Source: Candidatus Didemnitutus mandela
GTDB taxonomy: Bacteria; Verrucomicrobiota; Verrucomicrobiia; Opitutales; Opitutaceae
Assembly: GCA_002591725.1 (NCBI GenBank)
Contig: NJAL01000002.1
Coordinates: forward strand, 124,001-188,000
Reading direction: 5' to 3'
DNA: 64,000 nucleotides
Shown here: in pieces, positions 32,003-43,199 of the stretch
How positions within the stretch are numbered: position 1 is the stretch's first letter
How the letters are laid out: each line of letters opens with the position of its first letter
Notes under the pieces: generated by a model
The model's database searches: none
What the model was told of the DNA's origin: nothing
The model's input: only the letters and a program-made list of their open reading frames with translations
Program-made: the position numbers and the translations under genes

Positions 32003-32755
32003 TTAACAATCGGTGCTTGGCAATTTCATAGGCGCACGCTCTCGCGCGAGCGCCGCCGGTGGCAGATAACCAGAAAACGCCAGCGTCGGCATCACGACCG
32101 CACGGCGCCCCAAGACTGAGCCCGGATTCAACACTGCATTGCACCCAACCTCAGCGCCATCGCCGATAATCGCGCCAAACTTCCGGAGGCCCGTTGCCAC
32201 ATTGCCGCCCGGCAGACGCAGATCGATCTCACGATGGTCCAGCCGCAGGTTCGAACAAATCGCTCCGGCCCCTAAGTGGGCTCCGTTTCCGAGAACGGAA
32301 TCGCCCACATAATTGAAGTGCGGCGCCTGAACACGATCGAGCAAGAGGCAGTTTTTGAATTCGCACGCGTTCCCCAGCACACAACCAGCGCCAGCGATGA
32401 CATTGCCGCGCAAAAAAGCGCCCGGACGTATTTCCGTTCCTGCACCCACGTAAACGGGTCCGATAATTATGGTGTAAGCCGGCAGTTCGACAGACGGATC
32501 GATCCACACGGGGCCCCGCACGTCGATTCCTGCCGAAAGTGTTCCACGCTGCAGCATGTTCCCTTCGAGGGACGCAAGTGCCTCACTGATTTTTTTCAGC
32601 CATTTCCATGGCGCATCGTCAGCTAAAAACCAAGGTGCAAATCGGCTAAGGGACTCCGGTAATTCGAAAAGTTCTGAAGCTTTCAAGAATTCTCCGATAA
32701 CAAAAATTCCAGCAAAGAACATAGGTTTTTCGGATAAAAACCCAGTCGTTTTCAT
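32003..32755 (-). CDS. Hexapeptide-repeat (left-handed beta-helix) protein, GlmU-like
   Basis: Starting at the ATG at 32755 (MKTTGFLSEKPMFFAG) the protein has 250 residues. The N-terminal 70 residues are specific to this group (FELPESLSRFAPWFLADDAPW). Then come beta-helix turns of the [LIV]-G-x4 type: IDPSVELPAYTIIIGPVYVG, GTEIRPGAFLRGNVIAGAGC, VLGNACEFKNCLLLDRVQ, FNYVGDSVLGNGAHLGAG, FGAIIGDGAEVGCNAVLNPG. This matches the acetyltransferase half of GlmU and sugar-nucleotide pyrophosphorylase relatives, but no pyrophosphorylase domain is attached. It may acylate or acetylate a sugar; the substrate is unknown. An in-frame ATG at 32791 exists but is less likely. Confidence 0.85.
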   Translation of the reverse strand: MKTTGFLSEKPMFFAGIFVIGEFLKASELFELPESLSRFAPWFLADDAPWKWLKKISEALASLEGNMLQRGTLSAGIDVRGPVWIDPSVELPAYTIIIGPVYVGAGTEIRPGAFLRGNVIAGAGCVLGNACEFKNCLLLDRVQAPHFNYVGDSVLGNGAHLGAGAICSNLRLDHREIDLRLPGGNVATGLRKFGAIIGDGAEVGCNAVLNPGSVLGRRAVVMPTLAFSGYLPPAALARERAPMKLPSTDC

Positions 32756-32825
32756 TTTGGTTTCCTTAAACTCACCACCTCTAGCCCCCAAATTAGCTTA
32801 TGTCATTACATCATGCCATAGTTCC

Positions 32826-35166
32826 ATGTCTATCCAAAAATATAAAATTTCCAACCAACCTTTTTCTACTGGCGCTGATTTTTCGTTGGAAGCCGCGCCC
32901 TCGGCTTCACCACACAGCAGCGATTGCCGCCTCGGCTCCGGCCACAGACCGACGAAAGCGTTCGCCTGTCACCTATCTGTCCTTAGCGCGCACGGGAAGC
33001 AACACGTACGAATCTTTAACACATCGATTTTCGCTCAGCATAGCGGCCAAGACAGGTATCGATTTTTAAGATTCAAATTACACGATTTTCATTATGATCT
33101 GAACCACACAGCCAGAGTTACGCATTGTAGCTATCGGCAACTTCGAAAAGAATCCCGGTTGTACCGTGATTTTCCACCTAAGGTCGAATCCGACCTACAT
33201 AATGCAAAAGGGAAAAAAGAGAGCCAATTCCGACGATGCACGATATCCTCAGTGGAGTTTTTCTAGCCGATTTTCGATCCACAGCGGCCGTGCCCGGGTG
33301 GTCATTGACCACTCGATCTCACTCACCTCCCCCAGTCAGTGCACACTTAAAACTCCGCGTACCGAGAGCCGAAGGAGACTATTTTGTCAATCCCCCCGAA
33401 AAAAGTGCGCTAGTTTTGAGTAGCAGCTGCAACTCACAGGCCAATTCACGACGGAGGCCTTGCAGAAAACCGTTAAACAATGACAGCATCTTATGTCCTT
33501 ATGTCCTTTTCTACACCCAGGACCATCCAACAGGAGAGTTTACCAGTTGTTTTCTGCGCACCACCGATTCGGAAAATTTTGTCTACCCACCGCTCTATCT
33601 CGGCCGAGAAACGGACCGTCCACGAAAAGCGACGTCGCCTGCTTTCTAACCCAAGCCACGTTTGGGCCGACCAAGGAGGGGGGGCGACAAATTTTTCCAC
33701 TCGGCTCAGCGCCCAAACCTGCCGCCGCTCAAACCACAAACCTTCGGCGGTTGGATCGACAAGCAAATGGCCATCGTATCCAGTTCAAATACTCTAGCTG
33801 AAGCGCGAAAACTACGAAGCCAATCCGGCCCAATATGCCGCGCTCGGAGGTCACCCAAGCGGCACAGTCAAGGTGTGTGTAGTAGCACATGCTCTCACTA
33901 GTCCCGATAAACTTCGTGAAAAATTTACTTTCGTGTTTAGCGATATCTTCATACATCTCAGATGTAAACGATATAATCGCCGGCAATGCGCGAAAGAACA
34001 GCCGCTTACTACGACCTGTTGGTCCGAGACGCCTTCTGGAATTTCTTCCAACTTTTAGAGGATGTTACACGCAGCCCAGTGACAAGGGTAACTTAGCTCA
34101 CTCATCTCATCTTAAAAATACACAAGTCGGTTCCAAGCGAGGCAAGAGCGTCAACAAAAGTTATACCAGTCGAAGTGATGCAGCTTTTCACGATCGGGCT
34201 GAACGACTTCCAACCAAACAGCGCCTATCGAATTAAAAAACGGTCTGCCGATCTCGATTTACGACCAGGAGATGATTGTCGAAATCGGAAAAGTATTCAC
34301 CAGCTTCGGCTTTTATTCGCTGAACCCGAAGCCCAAATTCTGCGGGGGCCTGACTATTTTTTTCGCACCGATTATGCTCCATACTAAGTCAACACCGAAA
34401 CGGGGAAAAGACCGTTGTCCGCAGCATCAAAGCGGATCTTAAGCAGACACTCTGTACGTTTTCCAACCACCTGTAATACTGACCCGTTTACTTGCTGAAA
34501 GCTCATCTAGCAACTTATCACTAGCAACCCGAGCCCGGGCTACGTTTATAGTGTTGCCCAAGTGTTCGTAAATAAAACTGATCACGCTGGTAACGATCTC
34601 AGCACAGTAGCCCGCACTGTTCTCCTTAACTGCGAAGGGGGACACGCCCGATATCCGCAGCAATCTCGGCTCCGGAAAATTAAATAAGCCGCCTCCTCAA
34701 TTTACGGCCTTTTTTTCAAGCTTTTCATGCCTGCACACAAATTGGGCGCTTTTATTTTTAAAATTTCCAAGTGCCCCAGCCAGCCCGTGCCCCTCTTGCC
34801 GATCGTGCTTAACTTATCCTAGCCCGACTATGTGCTACCAGGTTACGCTCGCTGCTGCCGGCCTGATCGCGCCGAAATACCAGACCTTCACCGATGCCAC
34901 AGCGGTCACGATCCCGAACCTGTTGAGCAATTTTGTTTACACTCCTAGGGAACCGTCCGCCAACTTATTGAGCTCGATCTCGCTCCACCAACTCTCTTCG
35001 TGCCAAAGCCCGGTGCGCTCCTCGACTACCTCAACCTCGCTCTCTGTTCGGGTCGCCTGTCCGAAGAAGCCCGAGCCACGATCGCGGATACGCTCGCCAA
35101 AACCCTGCTCAAAGAAAGCGACTTCGACCGCATCGTCACCTTACAGGACACCTCCGCCAAAACCTA
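32826..35166 (+). pseudogene. Decayed DUF1800 protein with signal peptide and Calx-beta-like domain
   Basis: An ATG at 32826 is followed in mixed frames by a hydrophobic leader (NLFLLALIF), a Calx-beta-like domain (YLSLARTGSNTYESL, RFSLSIAAKTGIDF, FHLRSNPTYIMQKGK) and a linker (AHLKLRVPRAEGDYFVNPP at about 33330). The DUF1800 domain starts FLTQATFGPTKE (33646), with WIDKQMAI, ALTSPDKLREKF, FIHLRC...NDIIAGNAR, EVMQLFTIGLN (34170, frame broken), IYDQEMIVEIGKVFTSFGF (34252), LVTSNPSPGYVY-VAQVF (34505-34560) and DYVLPG (34828). The end (LLDYLNLALCSGRL, 35020) meets a stop before 35174. Many frameshifts. Family members are secreted proteins of unknown function. Confidence 0.87.
33491..33506. repeat. 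8-bp tandem duplication
   Basis: TTATGTCC twice in direct tandem inside the dead DUF1800 gene. Confidence 0.6.
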
Positions 35167-35173
35167 ATCCGCC

Positions 35174-36518
35174 ATGAACGCTTCCGCTCTTCTCTCAGAA
35201 ATGTCGCAGTACAAACTCATCGGCGTCTGCTGTGTAGCCATTCGAGCCATCGGCATTCTCTCCGCTCTCGCCCAGCTTCGCATCATCAGTGCCGTCGCCC
35301 AGTCCGCACCAGTCGCGCTACTCTTGCGGCTAGCGTGGCCAGAGATTATCGCGCCCCTCGTCTTTCTCTTCCTGGCAGGAAGACAGCGGTTGCTAGCAAT
35401 CTTCTAACGATCTTGTCCCCCTACGAGACCGGCCGTGGGACTCTCGGCCGGACAAAAGGCAAGATGGCCGCCCTTCTACTGCACTATTCCAATAACCACG
35501 GCTTTGCGTTTCACCAAGGCACACTGTAGCTCCGGCGAGCTTTCCCCCTAAGGGAAACTCGCCACCATAGCCAATATGGCACGCTCATCATGCCAACAAC
35601 CAAAGAGTGTAGTAAGTGTAGTTCCAGAAAAAACCCGTCCCGCTGTCTAACGCGCTCCTTACCAACAAGGGCCAGCAAGTTCAGTTGCAGAGCAGCCTTT
35701 CCCGATAGCAAAACTTTCTCTTCCGGCTGGTGACATCGGCGAACCGACCTAGCCAATACCTTAAACGAAAATAACAATATCTCGATATTGATCAGTCTTT
35801 CCGGAAAAAACTCGCTCCAAATTGGGGGAAACGTCGCCAAATACTCGGAAAACCCGGCGATTCCATGCAACTCAGCGGCAGCGCAATCCAAACCAAAACC
35901 CGTCACGAATTCCTTAGTGCAGAAGACCGCAATCTGTTCGAAACCGCCCTTTTCCGGTCTGACAAACGACGCCGTGGCCAGCAGCGCTCGCATCGCTTCA
36001 GTGCTCGGCAAGAAGGCCCCATTCCAAACCGAGTTCCCAGCGTCCAGCCTTGGCCGCCAATAATTCGGGATAATTGCGAAGCTCGCCGCCGCTCACCAAC
36101 TTGGGTTGCGTCGCCAGATATTCTTTTCCTGGGTGGATAAGTCGGGATTTGCACGATCACTAAGTCGTCCACGGCAACGCAGCCAACAGTGGAAACAGTG
36201 CACAAAAAATTGCTCGCCGACATCAGCCAAGGGCTAGGAACGTTCTCCAAGGCCACCATGGAACTCAATTTTTCTGAATCAATCACGACCTTCACCATCT
36301 CAGACTCCAGCTAAACCTACACAACGAGCTGTGGCAGTTTCGATCACGGCTGAGATCTAATCATTCTGATCATAGGGGGGCGGCCGCTGGATTTCATCCA
36401 CCAGCGTCGACAAATACAATCCCGTCCAGGTAACTTTGGCTGGCATATTGGAACGCGGTTTGCATACTGTCTTGCCCAGCCTCCGCAGCTTTCCTCAGAG
36501 AAGTTTCGGATTTTTAAG
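35174..36518 (+). pseudogene. Decayed DUF1501 protein
   Basis: Starts 8 bases after the DUF1800 remnant. A twin-arginine-like leader region is degraded (AIGILSALAQLRIISA), then ARDYRAPRLSLPGRK (family DYRALVCLFLAGGND) and ILSPYETGRG follow. Later QIGGNVAKY (35815), DAVASSARIASVLGKKAPFQ and FPASSLGRQ (36010-36063), then a degraded HHLIIGG region, ISSTSVDKYN-TLA (36395), and the conserved C-terminus TVLPSLRSFPQRSFGFLS with a stop at about 36518. Frames change repeatedly. DUF1501 proteins are exported and usually encoded next to DUF1800 in Verrucomicrobia and Planctomycetes, exactly as here. Confidence 0.87.
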
Positions 36519-36567
36519 TTGAGATGAGAGTCGACTGGGAGTGCCAACGATAACCCAAAAATTTCAG

Positions 36568-36596
36568 TTGACGGTCAAATTCATCGAAAATATTTA
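36568..36596 (+). promoter_or_regulatory. Likely promoter of tRNA-Gly
   Basis: TTGACG and TATTTA with 17 bases between, ending 19 bases before the tRNA. It lies beyond the dead DUF1501 gene, so it likely serves only the tRNA. Confidence 0.45.
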
Positions 36597-36615
36597 CTTT
36601 TAATATCCATTTAAA

Positions 36616-36691
<76 letters not shown>

Positions 36692-36849
36692 ACCTCACAA
36701 CACCCAATAAAACAGAGTTTTTATTTCTAGGGAGGCTTCCGTTGTGTAAACACAAAGTTATCAGGATTGCGTTTGACCCTAATGCACATCGTCATGTAGA
36801 GCTTTTTTACATATTCGCCAGCGACTACTTAGGATCGCGGAATTAAGCA

Positions 36850-37810
36850 TCCATAGTGTCCGAATCAGCACCCACAACGATCATACTGATATCGACCCCT
36901 TCGAAGCAACCACTCCTGGTAAGCAATCCGATTCCGGATTGCAACGGTTACGAGAAATCTTTGTATGGGCTTCCAAAGATATCTTCGGCAGTAGTCGCGA
37001 CCTTGTCAAGGCGATTAATTTGCAAGCCAACAGAAAAATCGCAAACAAAGTTTTCAAACTGTCTCCTTATATCGGCACTTACCTAGGATAAGCTCTCTGT
37101 GAGTTACCCACATGCCACCCGATTTGTCTGGTTTCCCCTACGTATCGGCCGAGTCATCGCCTAACAGGATCTCAATCTCTCCGCCGCCCGTGTTGCCACC
37201 GAGCAAGGCCTCTCTTTGGATAACTTCCACTCCAATCTGCCGACACACGCAAAGCATCCTTGAATAATTGGCTTTCACCGGCCGATCCCAGCATATTTTT
37301 CTTATGTGGTTTACGATTGGCAAGTAAAGCAACTTCGCCGCTCTCGCTCCGGGCAAAGCAGATACGCTCGCAGTGCTCAGCGAAACCATGACCGCCATCC
37401 CCGCCGAGAGCGGCTTCCTTCCCCATGTTAAGCCGCCACACTGGATATCTTTTAATAGCCACCCACCAATGATCTTCCTTCCGCAACCGGAAACCTCGTC
37501 CTAAAGCTCCGGTCAAGGAGCCCCCCCAGGTGGGTCAGTCTTAGCTGGGAAGCGCTTATTGGTCGCCGGCATAAGCGCTCGAGCCACAGTATATCGCGGT
37601 TCATTTCACCGTCCAGAGCAAAATCGCCGCAAATTTGCTTGCCAGCAGGCAACCCCGCCAAGCCAACGTTGCAGCTGCACATTTTCGAATCTTCTTTCCC
37701 CGGACATGCAAAAGACACCGGTCTCTGTCTCGCGATCGCCTAGCACATAGTACATCGTCAAAGATCACCGCAGCGAACTCTTCTTGATCCCAGCGTATCC
37801 CCGGAAGCGC
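36850..37810 (+). pseudogene. Decayed histidine-kinase-like gene
   Basis: Near the end (about 37670-37760) the plus strand reads HIFESSFPGHAKDTGLCLAIA then HIV after a stop, which fits the ATP-lid and G2 box of a histidine kinase (IFExFF...GTGLGLAIxxxIV). Earlier pieces (LREIFVWASKDIFGSSRDLVKAI at 36949-37012, quoted in part; NRKIANKVFKLSPYIGTYLG; ADTLAVLSETMTAIPAESGF at 37365) may be its sensor and middle parts, but I cannot identify them. Several stops. The dead gene converges on the HNH gene. Confidence 0.45.
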
Positions 37811-37820
37811 GAACTTATTT

Positions 37821-38432
37821 TTAGAGCTCGATATTCCAATAGGCTAGATCGAGAAAGTTCTTCCACTTCGAGTGGTCGTTATTAGCAAGCACCAACGAGA
37901 CAACCGGTCGCCACTTTGGTCGCACGGGCTTGCGAATGAGCCGCATATGAGCCTCGTGCGGAAGACGATCTTCCTTCCGCATGTTGCACTTGATGCAGGA
38001 GCAGACGATGTTCTCCCACATTGTCTTTCCGCCGTAGTGCCGTGGGATCACATGATCGAGATTCAGCTGTTCGCGGGAAAATATATGCCCGCAATACTGG
38101 CATCGATCGTCGTCTCGCTTGCAGACGTTATTGCGCGTCAAGTTCAGCTCTTTGTAAGGCAACTTGTCGAAAAAGGTCAGCAAAATCACGCGCGGCAGCC
38201 GAATTGCCCGATTTACGGTGTGGACCATTTCAATTTCGGTCACCGGCCAATTGTAAGCGGAAAAGTCGATCCAATCGAGCAGCGAAAAAGTGCGAAAGCC
38301 CTCTTCCTGCTGGTGCACCACGTAGGCGTGCCCCCGGGGGAGTAAGGGAAAAGCTCGCCGTGCGCCGATGGTGTTAACCACCTGCCAAAGACTGTTTAAA
38401 ATTAAAATTGATTGATCAATAGCGGCTTGCAT
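37821..38432 (-). CDS. HNH endonuclease family protein
   Basis: A 203-residue protein with an HNH nuclease fold in the C-terminal half: zinc pair CQYC (111, 114), catalytic DH (LDHVIPRHYGG, 126-127), Asn141 (WENIV), and the second zinc pair CIKC (146, 149) with the typical NMRKEDRLP. The N-terminal 90 residues are conserved in this bacterial subgroup but lack a known domain. The family is widespread and its job is unclear; restriction, repair or mobile-element roles are all possible. No methylase or intron is beside it. It is intact with decayed genes on both sides, which suggests it is still needed. Confidence 0.9.
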   Translation of the reverse strand: MQAAIDQSILILNSLWQVVNTIGARRAFPLLPRGHAYVVHQQEEGFRTFSLLDWIDFSAYNWPVTEIEMVHTVNRAIRLPRVILLTFFDKLPYKELNLTRNNVCKRDDDRCQYCGHIFSREQLNLDHVIPRHYGGKTMWENIVCSCIKCNMRKEDRLPHEAHMRLIRKPVRPKWRPVVSLVLANNDHSKWKNFLDLAYWNIEL

Positions 38433-38734
38433 AAAAAATAAGCCAATTAAGATATTGGCCAGCTCGAGCTATATCAAACTAACAGCGGAAACGAAGTTGT
38501 TAATCCGTGAGTCTCTTCCAACTCTGGGTGCTTTTTCGCCAATACAGCGTCAAAGCCATTCCCTCGATCTTCCTTCCCAACAAAAACGACAGCATCATTA
38601 GCTCACAAGCTATGAGGCCAAGTCTTGGGGGAAGCTGGCAACGCAGCGACCAACGAATCCACAGGAAGCCCAGCCGCAACATGTAGTTAGCTTTTTTATC
38701 AAGTCTCAAAAACGGTCTACCACATCGCGATATT
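38433..38734. other. Short decayed stretch, possible lipid A acyltransferase start
   Basis: On the minus strand, from about 38710, MLRLGFLWIRWSLR is followed in another frame by FVGKEDRGNGFDAVLAKKHPEL. This weakly resembles the N-terminus of lysophospholipid/lipid A acyltransferases (hydrophobic start, then NLxxxFPEL). Too short and broken to be sure. Confidence 0.2.
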
Positions 38735-40360
38735 CTGAATCATGATTCGCTCCAATTTTTCAGCACCACCGGTGTGTGCTCTACCACTACGTTAACGAAG
38801 GAATGCGCTTTATGGATTTCCGGTCGCCCCGATAAACACGGCCGGTAAGCGCACCATGCCACCAATTTTCCGACCAAATCCGTCCACGTCACAAAGTGCT
38901 CGCGACTCATGTTGGACACCAACATCCCGAAATTCGGTTCGCAGCCTGTGCGCGATTTGTACTCATAGTTTTTTTCTTCTTCAGTCGTCCGAAATTCTGC
39001 GTTTCGACCAACTTACGCTCTAAGGATACCGGCAGCAGTACGGTTTGCGAAGGCTTCAACGCGAAATTAATTTTTCCCACCTCCTTGGGCTTCCGCACCT
39101 TTTGGTAGGTAGGTCAAAATCGATGCAATATCGGTCCTTTCATGCACCCAATCGAGCAAGCAACACGCAATCCGGTCATTGCGACTTAAACTTCTTTTCA
39201 TCGAGTGTGGCACGGAGCTTTTCGGGAAAGAGACTCCACCCAAGCTTCCTCGACATCGTCCAGAGAAAGCGACAGTTCCTGGCAGTTTTTTAGCTTTGTA
39301 TAGCGTGTAATACTCTGGAGCTTATAGAGCTTGCACCCGCTAACAAAAGTAATTGTCCACCCAGCCCGGCCAGTACAATGTGTGTGGCCCTAGGCATCGT
39401 TTCCCAGATCGTAATTGAAGACGATTTAAAAATCGTCTGTGTAAAGGCCGCGCAAAGCCACATCAATCGTAATCTAAAAATTCGAACTCGCAGCGACGAA
39501 ATTTTCCCATCACGCGCATAGGTTGCATCTGTGTTACGTCGCCCGCCATAGAGCCACTCGACAGCGTAGTTGTCGCACGTGCAGATACTAATCGAGCTTG
39601 TTGACCATGATTTCCATGCTGCAGAAAACGATACCGTAGCAACAATCGTGCAGATCGATGAGTTGTATAAGCCGTCGAGTTTGAGGCGTCTGTCCGACCT
39701 CGTACTGAATCTACTCGACCCACCGCGCGCTCTGTGTGTCGGCCTTGATCTTAAACCAAACAGGGTCGCACGTATAGCGTTTGGTCAACTACTGGATACC
39801 TCGTGACACCGTCGTTGGAGAAAACAAACGTTGTCGATTTATCGAAACCGCCTTCAGAATCTCCTACATATCGTCGCAAAGTCCCATGCCGAGGACCACG
39901 ACCTTAAAGTCGTCGATCCACAGCGTGTCGCGTCGTATGTGATCCTATGTGATCCATCAAGCCCCCAGCGAGCCGATCATCACCAGGCCCCTCTTTGCTA
40001 GCGTGTGAAACTGCCGCTCGTAGCCCTAGCCGGAGAATAGATGGCAACGTCCGCTTTCTTTAATGCACCGATTTTCGCAGATTCCTCGGCCACTTAAGCC
40101 GCGAGTTCGCACATCGGACAAAACACAATCACCTGTACACGGAGCAAATTGGTGTCTACTTTCTCGGTGGTTGGAATCCAAAAAAGCCGCTGCTTTTTCC
40201 AAACCCATAGCTAACTGTCCGACCATGGCACGACCTGTCAAAACCTGAGGGATAGGGATAGCCTCCATTTGAATCAGAAACGCCTCTTCGAAACCTATTT
40301 TCCCACGGAACGCAGGAGCTCGGACGAGAGACCAAGTCTAGCAAAAAACTTTCTTGTGCC
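38735..40360 (-). pseudogene. Decayed DEAD-box RNA helicase
   Basis: From about 40355 leftwards: FARLGLSSELLRSVGK (Q-motif region), IPQVLTGRAMVGQLAMGLEKAAAF (motif I, where GLGKT has become GLEKA; quoted segment spans 40246-40175 in part), LCPMxELAAQVAEESAKIGALKKADVA region, GLMDHI (40), then LIDLHDC-YGIVFCS, QPMRVMGKFRRCEFEFL (39525-39477), SLDDVEEAWVES and EKLRATLDEKKFKS (39270-39180), and a C-terminal DbpA-like RNA-binding domain (SREHFVTWTDLVGKLVA, EIHKAHSFVNVVVEHTPVVL; 38925-38745). Frames shift many times, one shift being a 10-bp tandem duplication at 39936-39955. An intact protein would unwind RNA in ribosome assembly or cold stress. Confidence 0.88.
39936..39955. repeat. 10-bp tandem duplication causing a frameshift
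   Basis: TATGTGATCC occurs twice in tandem. On the minus strand, one copy gives LMDHI followed by the expected RRDT; the extra copy shifts the frame in the dead DEAD-box gene. Confidence 0.7.
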
Positions 40361-41239
40361 CACACCGTGGTCGCGCCCACCAAAAAAGAAGAGCTTAGAA
40401 TTCGATTCTCAAGAGCCACTTGCCAAACATCCTGGCGAGTCAGTTTTGTTCATCGGCTACTAGCGGCAGGTCCACTGTTGCTAATCGGCAGTCGCACACC
40501 ATTTACGGCGCTCCAAGCTACGTTGACCGATTTGGCCGAAAATGAGCGCCCAGCCGTATGCTTGAGCAGGGGAAATGCGCGCTACCCTGTCCAAGTCGCA
40601 GGGAATCTCCCCGGCCGGCATTGAGCTTCACACAAATTGGGATGCCATACGTCGTGACCAAGCCAACCGATGTCTTCGGCATATTCCACTGACATGCAGC
40701 CAAATTTCCCAAGCTGTAGGTAATGTCGTCGTTGTCATTTCCTGCCAAATGGGTGTAAGTGAAAAAATAAAAACCGCAGGCAGGCGCGGCGCGGCCGCGC
40801 ATCAGCTAGCAACTCACCGAAAAAGGGCGAGCATGGAGCATTCGACAATGCATTGCATCGCGAAGAAGATCGCGTCGTAAAAGGTTTCGATCAATTTTTA
40901 CGTGTTACACAGGACGGCATCTTCTTTCCCCAGCACCTTTCTAAGAATCAATCTGTGAAGACTTTCCACAGCGTTCATCACGCCGAGACTCGTATGAAAG
41001 CACATTCCGATCTTCGCCTCCGCTTCCATCGAATCGTCAAGATGGCAAACGTTTGGAAACAAATCAGAGGTGGCTGCTCGGTGTCGTGCAGCCGGGAAGT
41101 ATTAGCTCTGTCATTGCTGTGAGTGTCGAAATGCCCGATCATATCGGGTGTAAGCCTAGCCAAGGCCAGGTAGGGATTAGTAAATCCAACCCCAAAAGCT
41201 CCGTATTGCAAGTTTCGGACAGTTCCGCGCTTGGATCGA
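40361..41239. other. Decayed stretch, unassigned
   Basis: About 880 bases without an intact gene. The minus strand holds pieces such as MEAEAKIGMCFHTSLGVMNA (41040-40980) and LGNLAACQWNMPKTSV (40720-40670). The latter weakly recalls the transketolase C-domain, but the match is too poor to claim. Confidence 0.35.
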
Positions 41240-42256
41240 TCGCCGTGGCACGACTCCTCTTGGCCAACAGTCCGTCCCGAAGCAGCAGCTCGCACTACTG
41301 CTAATCGATAGCAACAAACACATCCGTATTCTTACCAAGCAGTACATCAAAATCGCGATAGCCTAGTCGAGTTGGAGGAATGGCCGCTTTTGGTTTCCAT
41401 AGCCAAATCGACAATAACAAACCCACTGCGTGCAATCTACACAAACGTCTTCCGGTTCAAGCCACCAGCGGATTCAAGCGAGATTTATTTGTCATCCAGT
41501 CAATTTTCCAAACAGCATGTGATCGTGCAGCGCACGCCGGTTTCGAGAATCCGACCGATCGGGTGTTCGGCCGCTAAAGGCACTGCCAACAATTTCACGT
41601 TACTGATTGGCGTCATATCCTAATCGTGCAGCAATTGTATCGTCGCGTCGCCCCTAGAACGCCCAGCCCGTGCTAGGGCGCGCCGAAAGCCGAGAAACTC
41701 CACCACAAGCCGGCCCATCCGCCGCGAGCTAAAACTGGCCAGCATTCGACCTCCCGACCCTTGCGAAGCCCCCTGAACCAGCGCCCAAGCGTTGTTCAAA
41801 CACGGCTGAAATTCCGACTGCTTGAATCTATATCATAAACAAATCCACATCTAAAATCTCATCCAAAGTGACCCCATCATCGAGCACACACGCACGCGAT
41901 CTTTCGTAGTAATCGCAAAACAGCACGTCAATCGCACCAGTCTTACCAAGAGAAAGCGCTTACTTCGAGATACACGCCGTTCTGCGCAATAATTTCGGCA
42001 AACACGCATTTGCAGCTTTCGTAGTAATTCTCCTGATTTTTTAAACCAGTATTGGAAGTAGCGATCGAACCGTTCCTGAATTGCGCAAAGTCCGTGAACC
42101 AAAAATCTGGATACAAATGTGGCGACGGAGGCGCGCAAAACAGCCCAGATCGAAGCACCTGCGCGATCTCGAGCGGCAACAAGTCTTCCAGTAGTGGAGG
42201 TGCATTTCTGTTTTTGGCAGACTCTGAACAAAGTCGGATAAGTCGAGGAGCTGCAT
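41240..42256 (-). pseudogene. add: Decayed adenosine deaminase
   Basis: The ATG at 42256 begins MQLLDLSDFVQSLPKTEMHLH, the family metal motif (LPKxExHxHLxG). Frames then break: LEDLLPLEIAQVLR, HPDFxFTDFAQF and ENYYESCKCVFAEIIAQNGVYLE (42040-41960) remain readable, then VKLLAVPLAAEHPIGRILET (41600-41540), which matches the SNVxLxAVxxxAxHPxxxLLxAGV region near the catalytic end. Several stops and frameshifts. The intact enzyme deaminates adenosine to inosine in purine salvage. It is divergent from the dead nucleosidase gene next door. Confidence 0.85.
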
Positions 42257-42370
42257 GGACAAGATTCGTGCCCAGGTCGCCAGCCGTTGGCAAGGGCCGC
42301 TGCCAGCCGGAAAAGTACTTTGATTTCTGAAAAAGTAGGAGATATGAGGCCTGCTGCAACTCTGTTTCAC

Positions 42371-43180
42371 ATGCAACCGTCCGCACTTTACCGCGTCCGG
42401 CCTGTCGCAGCATCAAGGATTTCGGTCGCCAACCCTCGCCCGCCCCGTTCCGGTCGCCGCGAACTCACGCTTATCCTAAGCGCCATTCCACAGAAGATAG
42501 ATCTCGTCAACTGGGCGGCCACTGGAGAGAAGCAGGGCCAACTCAATGGACTATCCTACTTAACAGGTCTGATCGGCCAGCGGGGTGTGGTGGTCGCCTT
42601 GACAGACATCGAGGGAAACGATCGCGACTCTGTTCACCACACTCTTCGTTGAAAATTTCGCACGCACAAAGTCCTCGCGTGTAGCACAACTTCGCAGATC
42701 GACTCCGCCATTCGCAATGGCAGCATAATTCTCGGCAAAGTAACCTGCAACCAAGACATGGGCTCACTTGGCATTGGATACACAGCAGGGTGTTTTGCTG
42801 TCCGAAGAGCTGCTCGACGACAACTTACCCAGTGCTTACTTGGCGATAAGACGCTACTCTCCGCCGCCAAACGGGCAATCAAGGCACCACTTACCGGAAA
42901 CCGCCACGCATCACGATCCCAGATCGTGCGTTTAGGGCACATCATGTACCGCCACCAGTTCGATGTCCTCCCACGCATCGTAGACATTATCCGCCAACTG
43001 TCCCCCAGCTTGGCAACAATGGGAAGCCGCTCAGGGGCGCCGAGGTTTATTATCTGCAGCACACCATTTCTTTGCATTCGAAGCGACAGCAACCGAGCGA
43101 AGAACTCGCTCGGCAACAATTATCGAAAACTCTATCCTGGCTCCGTACAGTCAGGTGTCGTTTTTCGCCGTACTAACTAG
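42371..43180 (+). pseudogene. mtnN: Decayed MTA/SAH nucleosidase
   Basis: After the ATG at 42371, TLILSAIPQKIDLVNWAATG (42460-42520) matches the family start, then YLTGLIGQRGVVVALTDI, a degraded G-x-GxxNA region, SAIRNGSIILGKVTCNQDMG (about 42710-42770), LLSAAKRAIKAPL, DVLPRIVDIIRQ, and a scrambled MExAAxAQV region. Near the end, IPFLCIRSDSNRA (family FxxxRxxSDxA) and NYRKL are recognisable. Several stops and frameshifts. The intact enzyme cleaves methylthioadenosine and S-adenosylhomocysteine, releasing adenine for salvage. It lies between dead adenosine deaminase and a dead permease. Confidence 0.82.
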
Positions 43181-43199
43181 TACGGAAACTCGCAACCAA

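Noticed and set aside
37138..37516. Minus-strand frames of 86 and 114 codons before the HNH gene
   Set aside because: No motif; the plus strand there shows the kinase-like remnant instead.
40361..41239. Transketolase remnant
   Set aside because: One short piece resembles the HQPxExLAxLRxxPN region, but key motifs are absent.
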